From the NCBI GenBank assembly GCA_034766995.1, contig CM068317.1, positions 14,780,255 through 14,844,254 of the forward strand: a stretch of 64,000 bases of DNA, read 5' to 3'. This DNA is from Acanthacorydalis orientalis. Its lineage: Eukaryota > Arthropoda > Insecta > Megaloptera > Corydalidae. Both the position numbers and the translations under genes were made by a program. A model generated the notes under the pieces. It was given only the letters and a program-made list of their open reading frames with translations. It ran no database searches and had not been told where the DNA came from. Below, one piece after another: positions 11,311 to 23,076 of the stretch. Within the stretch, counting starts at the first letter, position 1. Every line of letters starts with the position of its first letter.

Positions 11311-12037
11311 TAGTCCAGTGGATCTGGTTGTGGAGGTCTGGATCAGAATGGCCCGTCTAATCCTGGTTGTGGGACGGTGAGGGGAGTTGAATAGAGTATA
11401 ATTGCACTTTTGTGAAATGTCAGATCATACGCTCTCGCAGTCTGCGCGAAATAAGAATTAAATTCCGGTTTTTAAAATACCTCTCTTCCTGTTGTATCTA
11501 CAAAACAAATTAAAAAACCATTTTGTACATAATTTAATTCTCTGTAACTTTCCGCGCATACGGTTCACGCGTCCTTTTGCAGCAATGTAAAACAATAAAT
11601 ATTTATCGTACAAGAAAAAGTTTAATACAAAAGTTGTAAATTTTTTCATGTCCTATAACTTTGTTAATGGGTATCTTTAACGTCAGACGAACGAAAAACG
11701 AGAAAAATGCAAAATACTTTTTAGTCGGGTTTTTTGCAACAAATAAAAAAAATATTCATAGCATGAAAAAAGTATGAGAAACAAAGTTATAAAGAATTAA
11801 ATTCTCTACAAAACGGTTTTCTAATTTATTTTGTAGCTATAACAGGAAGCTAGATATTTTTTTAAAAATAAAATTTGACTCTTTTTTCTCGCTGGCCGCG
11901 ACAGTGTAAGTTCTGACAGTTCACAAAAGTTTACTTATACTCTAGTCCCCCCTCTCCCTCACCATCCCAAAACTAGAATCAGACGGTCCATTCTGATATA
12001 AGGATAGGCCCGAATTTCAGTCAGATCTATTGGACTA
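11311..12037. mobile_element. Foldback element with about 240-bp inverted arms
   Basis: The left end TAGTCCAGTGGATCTG matches the right end on the minus strand, TAGTCCAATAGATCTG. Similarity continues inward for more than 200 bp: CCCCTCACCGTCCCACAACC (left, reverse) against CCCTCACCATCCCAAAACTA (right), then GACAGTTCACAAAAG, and ACAAAACGGTTTTCTAATTT with its counterpart near 11490-11520. The middle of about 200 bp is AT-rich and non-coding. TA at each border suggests a TA target. A duplicated or self-primed origin is also possible. Confidence 0.85.
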
Positions 12038-12041
12038 ATAA

Positions 12042-12229
12042 AGGCTAGCGCACATTATGACAGATTGCATCGTTGCGGATCGGTCAAAAATCCACCTGAC
12101 AACCTATTCCAATGCGTTGTGATTCGACCCGGCTCGGTAGTAGTGTGCAATGGCACATGTAAAATGTATGGAAGCGATCCATGCGGATTTTTCCGAAACG
12201 TTGCAATCCGTCCTAATGTACTCTAGCCT
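12042..12229. mobile_element. MITE with TAA target duplication (PIF/Harbinger-like)
   Basis: Left end AGGCTAGCGCACATTATGAC and right end on the minus strand AGGCTAGAGTACATTAGGAC, with similarity continuing (GATTGCAxCGTTxCGGA). Perfect TAA duplications lie at 12039-12041 and 12230-12232. The 3-bp TAA/TTA duplication is typical of PIF/Harbinger-type elements. It is 188 bp and non-coding, and begins one base after the foldback element ends. Confidence 0.8.
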
Positions 12230-12390
12230 TAACTGCTATGAAAGTCATCTTCAAGCATTCAGAAAATTTAAAAAAAAATAACTTCGAATAATCTTATAAA
12301 TCAGTATATTTTTCTTTTTTTATGTATTGACAAATTTGTTTAAAGAATATTTGTCAAAAAAAAATCGAAATTTGTGTCAAGTTTTTTGCC

Positions 12391-12730
12391 TTAACACGTT
12401 CATCCCGGCGAGCTTTTTCATATTCTGAACGATGGGTCAGCGCGTGATTATAAGTTGTTTACTCTTCTGGCGGCACTTGTTTGATTGTTTTCGTTATCAG
12501 TGATTTGCCATTTAGTTTATCATGAGCAGTGAATGTGTAGTATTAACTGCTAGTTCAGTTTGCACACAGTGAATATTATTATTTAACCTCCTCCTATAAC
12601 TTTATATTTAGACGCAGTTTTCCTTAAATTACGCTTTTATAAATATAATTGGAAACATATATGTGAACCAATGGTGGCTCAAAAGCACAACTTGTGGACT
12701 ATCGGATCCACGGCGGATTGAACGTGTTAA
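12391..12730. mobile_element. TTAA-bordered MITE (piggyBac-like)
   Basis: The left terminus TTAACACGTTCATCCCGGCG and the right terminus on the minus strand TTAACACGTTCAATCCGCCG form inverted repeats that include TTAA, the piggyBac target. The 340-bp interior has no transposase. It is classed as a piggyBac-dependent MITE by target site and end structure. Confidence 0.85.
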
Positions 12731-12943
12731 TGTGATTACTTTCCTTTGAAAAACAGTCTCGTTACTTGTTCATTCGCAAGATAACTGATTCTTATAGTAT
12801 AGAAATTGATTGAATAAAGCTATTAGTATATAAATATCTATTATTTGAAAATAATTTAATGAACCCTTTCTATTTTAAATTGAATTTCTTCATTTTTGTG
12901 TATAATATACGTTGTTTTTGAACTCTTAGTTTCTTTTTTTACT

Positions 12944-12947
<4 letters not shown>

Positions 12948-13008
<61 letters not shown>
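12948..13008. repeat. (TA)n microsatellite, left flank of Tigger-like element
   Basis: About 28 TA units running into the left end of the Tigger-like element. Confidence 0.95.
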
Positions 13009-14687
13009 CTATAATCTGTCCATTGACACGAGTAAATGGTTCCACGAAAACAGCCTGTAAATAAAAACTGCTTAAATGGATCCATAGAAAGCTGTTTAAA
13101 ATAGGGATCTGTTACATATTCTCAAATATTTTACTTTTACTCGATTAAAAATGTTTTAACTAACGGTTTTTTTTTAAATATAGTTTTATAGAAGATGTTA
13201 CTGATAACAAAAAAAAACACTTTATTTTTGTGTCAAAAAAAAAACACTTTATTTTTGTGTCATTTATTTTCATTAAGTATCACAAAGCTTACAACTACAG
13301 TTACCTATTCATAATCACACTTGCTACATGAATCTTCTACTATTATGGCTGTCGTCATTATAGTTGTAGCTGTCGTGGTCGTTAATGTTGATGACATAAA
13401 GAATTTATCCAGTCTGCTGCTTGCCCGATCGTTTCCTTTCCTCTAAAATGAGTTTATACGGAGCGAACTGAACTTTTAATCCTCTGCTGATTGAATCACT
13501 TCTTTCACTATCAAGATCTGTGCTTTCAATAAAATCACTAGATTTTTGAATCATAAATATGAAATCTTTAATGTTCTGGGTTGTAAACAGGTAAGGTGAT
13601 TCTTTTCATCATCTCCTTCGCTGTTCTCTTCTTGGTTTAATTCAATAAGATCATTAGCTCCCAATTCAGAATCGTGTGATTTTAAATGTTTGAGATCTCG
13701 TGTCTTAGCAGAGTGATAAATTAAAAAGGTTCGCATTTGTAATCACCATCAGTATTTCCATCGAATAGCAATGTGAGGGTCTTTAACAGACTTGAAACCG
13801 GCTTTTTTTCTTTCGATATAAATGTAAAATTTTAAAATATTTCACGAATTCAGTAGTTGCTTCCCTATCATTACCAACAGCTTCGCCCACAAACTTAATG
13901 TTGTGTAGATTGTATCTTTTCTTGAATTTATCAAACCAGCCTTTGCTGGAAACAAAAGATAATGATTTTTCTTCATCTCCTTTTTTATTTTACTTTTCAT
14001 TATTTTCTTTTTTCAACTGATTAATAATTGACAAAGCCTTATTTTGTACAGTGCGTGTATCGTTACCAATGTACTTTTTATTATTGTCTTCTATCCACTG
14101 AATTAATAAATTTTCCATTTTCACCATAATAGTATTTCTTGCATATTTCACTATCTTAGAACTTGTCGGTATGGCTTCTTTCCCTGCCATTTAAATAGTG
14201 TCAGCATTTTTTTTAATCCTGCGAATTCTAGACTCGTTACGATTGCACAACCGAGCAACATTATTAATTTTTTCACCTTCTTCTAACGACTGGATAAATT
14301 TTAATTTAACTTCTAACCTTATATAGGTTCTTGTTTTTTTCTTAATCACTTTATTTAATGTGCCCCTTGTTGATGTCATTATTTATTAATCTATTGCGTA
14401 TCTGCGGTTTATATTCCGCAACCTCCACATTTTTTTTCTATTTATTTATTTTATTTATTTATTTTTACCACACTACATATGTTTACTACACATTTGTAAA
14501 TAAGATTTATGAATAAATTAAATTGTGGAATTTCCGAATTTGTATAATTACAACGTGCATACAATAAATGATACAATATGATAAATTTATGCATTGTGAT
14601 GATATCTGGTGTCTAGTTGTTTATTTAAAATTTAAAAAAATTTCAACCACGTTGAAGTGAATTCGCATAAATGGAGGAACTATAGTG
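13009..14687 (-). mobile_element. Tigger/pogo-like element, antisense, central domain deleted
   Basis: Minus-strand reading: 14191-14379 gives the first DNA-binding helix-turn-helix (LEVKLKFIQSLEEGEKINN, VARLCNRNESRIRRI). 13990-14190 gives the CENP-B-like second domain (MVKMENLLIQWIEDNN). Near 13870-13960, SKGWFDKFKKRYNLHNIKFV matches the end of the CENP-B domain of Tigger1-type proteins. Near 13430-13560, SDSISRGLKVQFAPYKLIL matches the Tigger C-terminal tail. The DDE catalytic core between them is missing. The ends CTATAATCTGTCCATT and, on the minus strand, CACTATAGTTCCTCCATT form degenerate inverted repeats. (TA)n lies on both sides. Confidence 0.8.
13209..13261. repeat. Tandem duplication of about 26 bp
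   Basis: Two copies of an A-run followed by CACTTTATTTTTGTGTC, inside the Tigger-like element. Confidence 0.9.

Positions 14688-14713
<26 letters not shown>
14688..14713. repeat. (TA)n microsatellite, right flank of Tigger-like element
   Basis: About 13 TA units starting at the right end of the Tigger-like element. Confidence 0.95.
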
Positions 14714-14719
<6 letters not shown>

Positions 14720-14967
14720 CGTGTATGTACAACGCACTAAATAGGTGTACAAAATATAACAGTTATTCGCAAATAAAAAATATTTTAACATACAATAAAA
14801 GTTACGTTTTAATACACTGAACTAATGAAGCTAACCATTCGATGCGTCAGGCCACTGAACAAAATTTGCATTGTGTGTTAGCAAAATACATATGATAGTC
14901 TACATACAGTCTAGTAACGCAAGTATAGTGCATAAATATGAAATATGACACCCAGTGGTATGAATAA

Positions 14968-15138
14968 GAGCGGTTTCACATGAACGTTTGTGGCGCCACA
15001 AAGTGTGGCCTACAACGGAAAATACATTGATATCAACATCCGTTCATACAGAGTCCATATCAATGTATACATTAACCAGTTTGTTTCCAGCTTTCAGCCA
15101 TATTTTGGTAGGCCACAACTTGTCTTGTGAAATCGCTG
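14968..15138. mobile_element. 171-bp MITE with TAA duplication
   Basis: Left end GAGCGGTTTCACATGAACG, right end on the minus strand CAGCGATTTCACAAGACAAG, both followed by a TTGTGGC block. TAA lies at 14965-14967 and 15139-15141. Target duplication and ends fit a PIF/Harbinger-type MITE. The central part also folds (TTGATATC against GATATCAA-like). Confidence 0.75.
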
Positions 15139-15423
15139 TAAGTTGTCCAGATCTCATGATTTCGACATTTGAATGGTGACAGTTTTAAGTACAAATTTAT
15201 GTAGTTATGAAAGATTTACTAGAAAACTACATTATAATAATCTTTATGTAACTGAACAAATAAATTTCAGGGAAGACTCATCCGCATGCATTTTGTTATC
15301 AGTATGATTGGTGTTCAGCTTAACCCATCTTGTCCAAAGAGGTGTTTTAGATCCCTCAAATTATCCTTTACTTATTGAAGTAATTACTCACTACTAGTAT
15401 TAACTCGTTATTTATTGTAATAT
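15139..15423. other. Unassigned stretch
   Basis: No transposon end or coding homology recognised. Confidence 0.4.
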
Positions 15424-16190
15424 TAGGTTAGTAGAAAAATAATTTCGGTTTACATGCGGTATCATTTTCATATGAACTATACCCGTTTCGATGGCGATAT
15501 CCTCGACCTGAAAACCCAGAGGTAAAGAAAACTCTCTTCAGATTATTCTGTATTTATTATTCATTAGAGATGATCGAATCGTCATGGAAATATTCATAAA
15601 TCATTATCAAAATGATCAATAATCAGTTAATCACCATTTGTATCAAAATAAGATTTATATTTCGAGAGTGATGATGTGGGTGCGTTACTCATTTGTCAAT
15701 CTTTTTTTATTTTCCTAGCTGTTTTAAGTGGTCCAGAACTGTTTGATAACTAACGCCTAACTTTTCTGCAAGCTCTCGAATTTTTGCGCCTGGTTCTGAT
15801 TCAACTAACACATTCAGTTGGTCGTTATGGACTGTAGAAGGACGGCCGGGATCTTCCTCATCTTCTAGGCTCTCGTCTCCAGCATGAAATTTTTAGAACC
15901 ACCATTACATTGTACGTTCATTAACATTACTCACACGAGCAGTTTCTGCTACTTTTCCATACGTTTTGAACTCCTATAAAAAAATGCTGTTATTTGCTTT
16001 CTTTCCATCTTAAAATCAATAGACCAATTTGAAGCAAAATTAATATAGAAACCAAGGTCGATGTTACTAAAATATAGACCGAAAAATGCACTTTAAAATC
16101 ATGTTAACATTAACACGATTAAATGACACTGAAAAAAGTAAGGTTAGAATTCAGAAAACAAAAACCGCAATTATTTTCGTACCAAGGTAA
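15424..16190 (-). mobile_element. Cecropia-type mariner, internally deleted (copy 1)
   Basis: Terminal repeats are TTAGGTTAGTAGAAAAATAA at the left and, on the minus strand at the right, TTACCTTGGTACGAAAATAA. The minus strand keeps only the N-terminal part: MERKQITAFFYRSSKRM, then MNVQCNGGSKNF, GRPSTVHNDQLNVLVESE and IRELAEKLGVSYQTVLDHL-like blocks, as far as a KKIDK motif. The catalytic domain is gone and about 230 bp of other DNA lies between the deletion and the left end. Compare the full-length copy at 43012-44285. Confidence 0.85.
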
Positions 16191-16440
16191 TAGTTTTAGA
16201 ATAAAGCAACAATTGAACGTAAGTTTATCAACTTCTTAATATTTTGCAACTCTTTTATACATTCTTAAATAGAATAAACTCCTTTGATCATTTATTCTCT
16301 ACGTTTTATTATGAAAATATCCAAGATAATTTCATACAATTTATTATATTGTAAAGAACAGAATTAAGAAATGTATTGTTTAGTTTGATAATATTTTTTG
16401 TGATTAAAGCGTGAACACTTTTTAAGACATTACGAACAAA
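16191..16440. other. AT-rich stretch, nothing recognised
   Basis: No feature seen. Confidence 0.4.
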
Positions 16441-16920
16441 TGTGAGTTTTGTATATAATCAGCATGATTTTAATGTAATAGGATCTCAAGTGTTCTTTCA
16501 CATATTGGAATCAAAGAACGATTTGTCGTTTCCAAGTCGATTCCGCGGCTTCTCAGACAGACAACGTACAATGCACATGTCCGATCGATTGTTACCAGGC
16601 GACTTTCATTCATCTTTCTCACTCTTTAATGTATGCTAAACCGAATTCCGTTGTCGTTTTCGATTCTCGGAACTCGGCACGTCGAACTACCCATACGAGT
16701 ATCGTGCACGGTGTAAACGATCTCTTTACAGCCAATGTCTTGCGCCGATAACAATTGATACTCATGGGTTCAAGATAAAGAAAAAGACGAATCGACGAAG
16801 AATAAACGTTCCATACAAATATGTGCGAATCTCTGCCAAGTATGGCAAAAGAAAAAAAAAGCAAACGAAACATAGTCGTTTTGATAAATTTCAAACGTCT
16901 ATATGATTCGTACAGAATTT
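16441..16920. other. Moderately GC-rich unique segment
   Basis: Base composition differs from the neighbourhood. An open frame on the plus strand at about 16442-16636 (NQHDFNVIGSQVFFHILES..) and one on the minus strand at 16619-16855 (first ATG near 16870, MFRLLFFSFAILGRDSH) overlap at their ends. Neither is recognised and both lack clear splice or polyadenylation signals. It could be a host exon, a UTR or a conserved non-coding element. Confidence 0.25.
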
Positions 16921-17120
16921 GAATATCAATAATCCTGATTGACGAGTATTGACGCCTTGATGATTATTATCATATTGTCGAATGTACTTTTGTCAATATA
17001 TTGGACAGCACACATTGTATAACAACGTTCGCTATACGTCCCTGAAAACGATGTACTTGTGGAAAAGCTTTCCAACTTTTATTATTCTGTACATAAACAC
17101 ATACAAATGCATACACACTC

Positions 17121-17570
<450 letters not shown>

Positions 17571-17574
17571 TTTG

Positions 17575-17624
17575 TGTATATATATATATATATATATACA
17601 CATATATACACATACATATTTATA
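17575..17624. repeat. (TA)n-rich spacer
   Basis: Short (TA)n and CATATA tract between MITE family 2 and the piggyBac-like element. Confidence 0.9.
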
Positions 17625-19675
17625 TTAACACTAGTACTACCAAGCCCGTCATTTTGACGGTTTTCAGATTTCATGCTTTAAAAATATTAATATAAGGTAT
17701 TTATTGTTCTTGGAATTTATGACGGCTTTTAATAAAATATAAGAACAGTTACATGTTCCTATTCAGTTTCCACTCACCCACTTTGACTTCCATAATCTGT
17801 CTGGCCTACACCTAATTATACCGAAACCGTCGAGATGACGGGCTTAGCAATTTCAAAGTTTATAATAAGTTATGGACCATCTATGAAACGATAGACTTCA
17901 ATACGTATTTACATTCATTTATACATCGCTTCCAGACATTTTCTGAAAATTTAAACATTTGTCATATGAAGACTATATCGAATAAACTACAATCTTCATA
18001 TGGCAACCCCAGCAATCTCCCTCCCTCTAACCGTTATAAGTGGATTTATTTTGTTCCGATTATGATTTTATTTCAGTTTAGGACTAATAGCTCCAACTAT
18101 TAGATGTAATCAAGACGCAATGATTATCAGTTGTATTTCTAATGTGATAAAAGTTCTTGTTGAAAAGTGTATTCTGTGAAAAACATATAATAATATTTTT
18201 ACAGCGAATTGAAATTTATTTTTGGTATATCCTAGGCAATTATGAAACGATTTCCAGGAAGGAAAAAATTATTAGGAGAATTGAAAAAAACTAACTAGTA
18301 TAAATGTAGACTGTTCGAATACTAAGTCAAGTAATAATGATTTAGAGATATCTTACGTGGAAAATAAAACTGATTTTTCAGACTTTGAAGGAGCTGAAGA
18401 TGAAATTGAAGTACGAGATATCGAACAAAGTGAAGACGAAGAAGATGAAAATGAAGTTTCAGAAAGTGAAGATGAAATTCCCCAAAAGAGCTACAAATGC
18501 AGAAAGCAATTGCGTATTTGTTCAGATCTTGAATTGGATAGCGAAACCGAAAAAAGCCAGCAGATGGACACTGCTGCCGATGATACTGAATGGGAAAAAT
18601 TATTGGATGGTCGTATTGATAGATTGATATCATATACCATATTCATTGACTCTTCGGGCCCGACTGTTTATGCGAAGCGAAATATAATGCTTGGTAATTT
18701 TAGTAGTGCATTTCGACTCCTAATTGATAATCGAATGATGAGCATATAAAAGCTTGCACTGAGCTAGAGGCCAGTAACATTTTACAGAAGGACTGGGAAT
18801 TTACTATTGAAGAATTATATGCTTTTATAGCCATTTTGTATGTTTTTTTCTCCACAATTCTCTATGAATCAAATAATATTGTTCTAATACTTTACAAAAG
18901 TAAACCTTGTAAAAAAGTATTACTTCTTAGCACTAAACATAAATTTGTGAAGATTGCTTCTAATCGAAAACGAGTTCCTGGACTGTATCGTTTTACAATA
19001 AGACTAAGTTTTGAGTAGATGTAATTGACTAAATGGCCCGCAAGTATGGTGTAAAAGCAGGGTCACGTAGATGGCCCTCGCAGGTATTTTATAATGTTTT
19101 GGACTTGGTAGCAATCAATGCGTGGATTTTATACAGAGAAACTTGTGATGAAAATATAACTAGAAAACAATTTTTGTTTCAATTGTCCGACGAACTCGCT
19201 AGTGAATACAGTAGCAGCAGAAAGGAAGTCACTTCCTAAAAACACGAACGGAAAGCAATGGACTGTACTCCGGAAAACTTCAAGAAAAGTTCTCGTGAAC
19301 GTAAATCTTGCCAAATTCGATTGTGCAACAAAAATAGAGCGAATTATACCTGTAATGAATGCAACAAATATGTTTTTGGCAAGTGTTCATCTAAAATAAC
19401 ATGTATTTGTAAAATATGTGCCTCATAGTTATATTCATACATATGTATATATCCAATGTTTAATATTTAAAATGCAAATAGAAACTGTTTGTTCGATTTT
19501 TTTTTATTGAAAATTAATGAGTTATTACATTAAATATCGTTTTTTCTTCAATTATATTCTTTAATTTACATAAACCGAGCCAAAATGTACAATGACTGAC
19601 ATGATCAAAAATCCGTCAATTTGACGGGTGTAGTAAAACTAGGTTTATATTAAACGTCGGTAGTTGCAGTGTTAA
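17625..19675 (+). mobile_element. PiggyBac-like element A, internally deleted
   Basis: TTAA at 17625-17628 and 19672-19675. Ends CACTAGTACTACC and, on the minus strand, CACTGCAACTACC agree at 10 of 13. Subterminal hairpins CCGTCATTTTGACGG (17646-17660) and CCGTCAATTTGACGG (19613-19627) lie near each end, and a third, CCGTCGAGATGACGG (17827-17841), inside the left end. The 2.05-kb element is shorter than an autonomous one, and its transposase is deleted (next entry). Confidence 0.9.
18241..19428 (+). pseudogene. piggyBac-like transposase, catalytic core missing
   Basis: Starts with an ATG at 18241, but a TAG stop follows after about 19 codons. From 18357 a long frame gives the acidic N-terminus, then the family block SSGPTVYAKRNIMLGNF and FRLLIDNRMM. 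A frame change at about 18747 leads to KACTELEASNILQKDWEFTI and YAFIAILY. Next comes KKVLLLSTKHKFVKIA, a late-domain block, so the part carrying the first catalytic aspartates is deleted. 18990-19200 continues with VDVID, MARKYGVKAGSRRWPSQVF and LDLVAINAWILY. The C-terminal zinc finger follows (CNKNRANYTCNECN, KYVFGKCSSKITCICKICAS) to TAG near 19428. TTAA-specific cut-and-paste activity is therefore lost. Confidence 0.9.
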
Positions 19676-19775
19676 TGTATTTTTATGTGTGTGTATGGTT
19701 ATACGAATTAAAATTCATTTAAGTTGTACTAAGTTGCATATAGCACTTTCACTAAGTTGCACTTTCACCAGTCGT

Positions 19776-19935
19776 TATCCACTGCTTTGACTACTGCTTC
19801 GATTCACATGTGTAGTGGATCCATGTTTCATCCACGGTGATGAATCGTCGCAAAAAGCCCTGCTCGTTTTTTTCAATTTTTTCAACAACTGCTACAATGC
19901 TTACTTCAAACATTTGTAGAACATGAACAAGACGT
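19776..19935 (-). pseudogene. Mariner catalytic-motif fragment, antisense
   Basis: The minus strand reads FLRRFITVDETWIHYTCESK then a SKQW block. This is the mariner region around the first catalytic Asp, which is intact here. Both ends of the element are missing. Confidence 0.7.
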
Positions 19936-20515
19936 CTCTTCTGGCTGAAATTTCGCCTCTGCTAGTTTGAAAAGCGACACTTGATAGCCGTGACGTCACC
20001 AAGTAAATGGTGGCGCCATCTCATGAAATTTATCAAACGACCTACGTAGTCTCTGAAGTTATTTTTATTTAAAATAAAATTGTTTTTTCTTTCTTTTTAA
20101 ATTCAAAAGATTTCATGAATTTTCTTGTAATTTCCTATACAAAGATTGAGAAGTTGTAACAAGTCTTCCCTAAGGCTTTCCAAATATTAAAAGAAAATTA
20201 TTATTATATTAAAATAAATTTAAATAAGAACATTTTCATTGTAATCATAACGTTATTAAGATCATTGTTTTGAATTTATTGTCTTTGAATTTATACGAGT
20301 CACTTGCGTCTCAATTTTAAATACTCTTAGATAAATTGTATCGAAAAATATCAACATATTTGTTGGCATTCATTGTTTCTTTAATAAATGCTAGCTTTAT
20401 CATCTCGCACAATATCAATCACACTTAAACTATGACATTGTTTTACCGCTTATACTTATATTTTTTTCGTTGAGATGATTGATTCTTTGTTTCTTTACAT
20501 TTCCTACTCGCTACA
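19936..20515. other. AT-rich stretch, nothing recognised
   Basis: No feature seen beyond short A/T runs. Confidence 0.4.
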
Positions 20516-20517
20516 AT

Positions 20518-20570
20518 TCTCGACCCCCGGGGGCTCGTCCCTGCTCGGTTCGCTCACTCTCGTTAAGTGT
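20518..20570 (-). repeat. GC-rich hairpin, possible Helitron 3' end
   Basis: Contains CCCCCGGGGG inside a longer GC-rich block; on the minus strand, GAGAGTGAGCGAACCGAGCA leads into it. It lies about 120 bp downstream of the Helitron helicase fragment in the same orientation. Helitrons end with a GC-rich hairpin close to CTRR; an exact CTRR was not identified, so the assignment is tentative. Confidence 0.35.
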
Positions 20571-20679
20571 TTACATTTTTTAAATGAAAAACGAAATAAA
20601 GATTTTATTTATTGCATTTTATTTTTATGATTTTAAATGAAACCGTGCAAATAGTATTACTGGAAACAAAACTTATTGT

Positions 20680-20850
20680 CAACTCATTTTAAAATTTCTA
20701 TGTACACCATATTCGTAATTGATTCGTGTTTTTCTGTACACTAGAACTTGATACGCTGTTTAGAGGTAAATATTGAGAGACAATCATACAGCTGGCCGTG
20801 TCCGAATACTGTTTCATCAGAATCGACATACATGATGATTCGTGAAACAT
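20680..20850 (-). pseudogene. Helitron (PIF1-like helicase) C-terminal fragment
   Basis: The minus strand reads YVDSDETVFGHGQLYDCLS, then FTSKQRIKF and ITNMVYIEILK. The block FGHGQLYVALSR...TSKxGLK...TxNVVYKEIL is the conserved end of Helitron helicases (motif VI region and tail). The arginine-containing SRV portion is mutated and the rest of the Rep-helicase is absent. Confidence 0.65.
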
Positions 20851-20959
20851 CGGAAATGATCGGGAATAAAAATTGTTAAAGTGCTACTTGGTAACGTGGA
20901 GTGGGCAAAGCTGCGTTGCAAAGATGGCTTACACAAAAAAAACATTTGTTTTATGGAAA

Positions 20960-21900
20960 TGTTACAATGGAATTATTTTTTATATATAGAAATATATTTT
21001 CTTCTGACAATCAAATGTAAACAGATTGAGATATCTTTTGGTGGACAATAAAATATTTAGCCACAGTATCATCGAATTTTCTATTTCAGACTTTGTATAT
21101 TTAATTGTCCTGTTTCAGTGATGTACGGTTTCTTTCTCAGTGCTTTTCCAAAATTTTGTTTATTGTGTAATCAATTTCACACTGATAAATCGCTGATATT
21201 TTGGTGATATTTATTGTTAGTATAAGAACTTGAAGTTATTACTTCACATTATTACAATATAACAACGCAACCCTACGATGCAACAAATTTAGGCGGCCTG
21301 CGTATATTTTATTTTAGTGATTTCCATTCGTTTATACTTTTTTTACAACGTCTCTTAGAGTTGAAATATTCTAATTAAATATTTTTGGGATTTGGCGATA
21401 ACTTTTGATTTGAAAATACAAAAGTCTAATGTGGCTGCGTCGAGATTCAGATAACTCTGATTTTTTAGATATATAATCTTTTTTAGTAAAGTGAGCTCAG
21501 ACTGGCGAGTAATAAGTTTAATATAAGTTATAGCCAAACGTTTTATACACGAGCTCATAACTTTGCGCAGGTATAGTGAACTTTGCGCATGCGTATTCTG
21601 TGCCTTCAGTTATACGAGTTGTATCGAAACCTCTAACTATGATTTCTACGACAATACAGACCTCAATCTAGCTACGTGTACATCAGAAGTAGAAGGTTTT
21701 TTGTGAGTACTATGGAGCTGCACTAGCTGAATTGCGAGAAATCGTCTCGTCAAAACATTAAAAAAAATGTCTCCCATACTAAAGTCGTTGATTTCGAGAT
21801 ACGAACAAGTAATTTCAGTAACGCAAGTATTGATCTTAATGGTCGGTACTCGTAGTGTGGGAGGGGAAAAAGTATCCGATTACATATTGATAATCGAAAA
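20960..21900. other. AT-rich stretch, nothing recognised
   Basis: A short TTTGCGCATGCG block at about 21583 also occurs near 31030. No coding evidence was found. Confidence 0.35.
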
Positions 21901-21904
21901 GAAA

Positions 21905-22206
21905 TGGACATTACGCAATGTGAGTAAATATGAAGCAGTGTGGAGACATTAAGTGTACTGAAAGCACCGTGCCGTCGTTAAATTTCTTACAGCTGAAAAC
22001 GTGTCACTCGCAAATAATCATAGATCGATAAAAACATTTTATAGTGATCATTGCATGAACATATCTACTGTAAATCGTGAGAATAAAAATAAAAATTTGA
22101 TCATGGTAATGCCGATTTAAAAGACGAACCTCCTTCAGACAGATCTGTCATGGCAAGTGATCAAAGACTTTATCTGATTGAAATATTCGACGTGTTTTAT
22201 TTTAAC
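21905..22206 (+). pseudogene. Mariner N-terminal fragment truncated at (TA)n
   Basis: The plus strand gives RAVVKFLTAENVSLANNHR, then SIKTFYSDHCMNISTVNR and a GRPVMASDQ-like block with frameshifts. This matches the N-terminal DNA-binding part of a mariner transposase. Homology stops where a (TA)n array starts at 22209; the catalytic half is missing. Confidence 0.65.
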
Positions 22207-22207
22207 A

Positions 22208-22208
<1 letters not shown>

Positions 22209-22255
<47 letters not shown>
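22209..22255. repeat. (TA)n microsatellite
   Basis: About 23 TA units at the truncation point of the preceding mariner fragment. Confidence 0.95.
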
Positions 22256-22258
<3 letters not shown>

Positions 22259-22448
22259 TTTATTTTGATAAACAAGTCGAAATAAAATTTAACTATGGTC
22301 TCAGTAAAATGATTTTTATCTGTGTTTTTAACTGTAATGTAACTGTACGAAACAATTATTAAACTACTCTTTTTGAATAGGAATTTAAGCTATTTTTTTG
22401 ATATTGTAGTACATGTGTTCTTTACTGCACATTAAATCGTATCGATTA

Positions 22449-22760
22449 TTAACCCTTTGCGCTCCATTGTCCAGTCCCAGAGGAACTGAACAATAGGAGC
22501 GAAGAAAAATATTGAAAATGTCATTGGCGGTACTGCAGGTATTGTTGTTGAAAAAAAATCGTAGGCAGCTCGTAACAGAGCTTATATGAAATTTTCGAAA
22601 CAATAATAACTTTACCATATGAAATTCGTCTAGTGCCCTGTCTCTCATTTGGAGAAATATTGTTTTAATGACATATTCGTAAGCGTTTGGCACACATATA
22701 CTAGCGTTTCGAATTAGGGGGTGATTCGAATGCAAGTGCGCAAACAGGGTGTGTTTTTAA
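22449..22760 (+). repeat. piggyBac-like left terminus with hairpin
   Basis: TTAACCCTTTGCGCTCC at 22449 is close to the end at 49460 (minus strand CTAGCCC-type, TTTGCACTCC). A hairpin follows: CGCTCC..TTGT at 22460-22470 pairs with ACAATAGGAGCG at 22490-22501. No transposase follows, and a right end was not found. Confidence 0.6.
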
Positions 22761-22765
22761 TTTAT

Positions 22766-22815
22766 AATTTGGGTTCGGGCGCTAATGACCTCTGTTGTCG
22801 ATGCGCCTTAAATTC
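22766..22815 (+). repeat. Short dispersed repeat, copy 1
   Basis: TTCGGGCGCTAATGACCT, then GATGCGCC and AAATTCC. A second copy with the same order of blocks lies at 29549-29600. Family not recognised. Confidence 0.6.
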
Positions 22816-23076
22816 CCAATAACCAACCATCGTCTAGTACCGATAATTATGAAAGGCTGAACAGAAAACCACATATATTAATACGCGAACCACAAAAAAA
22901 ATATGAAGATTGCATCGTTGGCTCAAATCGAAATATAGTTGGTGGAAAATAAACAAACTATGTTTGTGAAACATGTACGATGAAATCTGGACTTCATGTG
23001 GGAAATTATTTTAAAAGATACCATACATTATCTAATTTTAAATTATAATATGTTTTCGTAAGAGAAAATATTGGCT

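Noticed and set aside
18322..18633. Minus-strand 103-codon frame
   Set aside because: Shadow of the acidic piggyBac-like N-terminus; GAA/GAT-rich coding DNA is open on the opposite strand.
22385..22735. 116-codon minus-strand frame (MHSNHPLIRNASICVPNAYE)
   Set aside because: It overlaps a piggyBac-like terminus, ends in AT-rich DNA and has no recognised similarity. Chance ORF is the simpler explanation.
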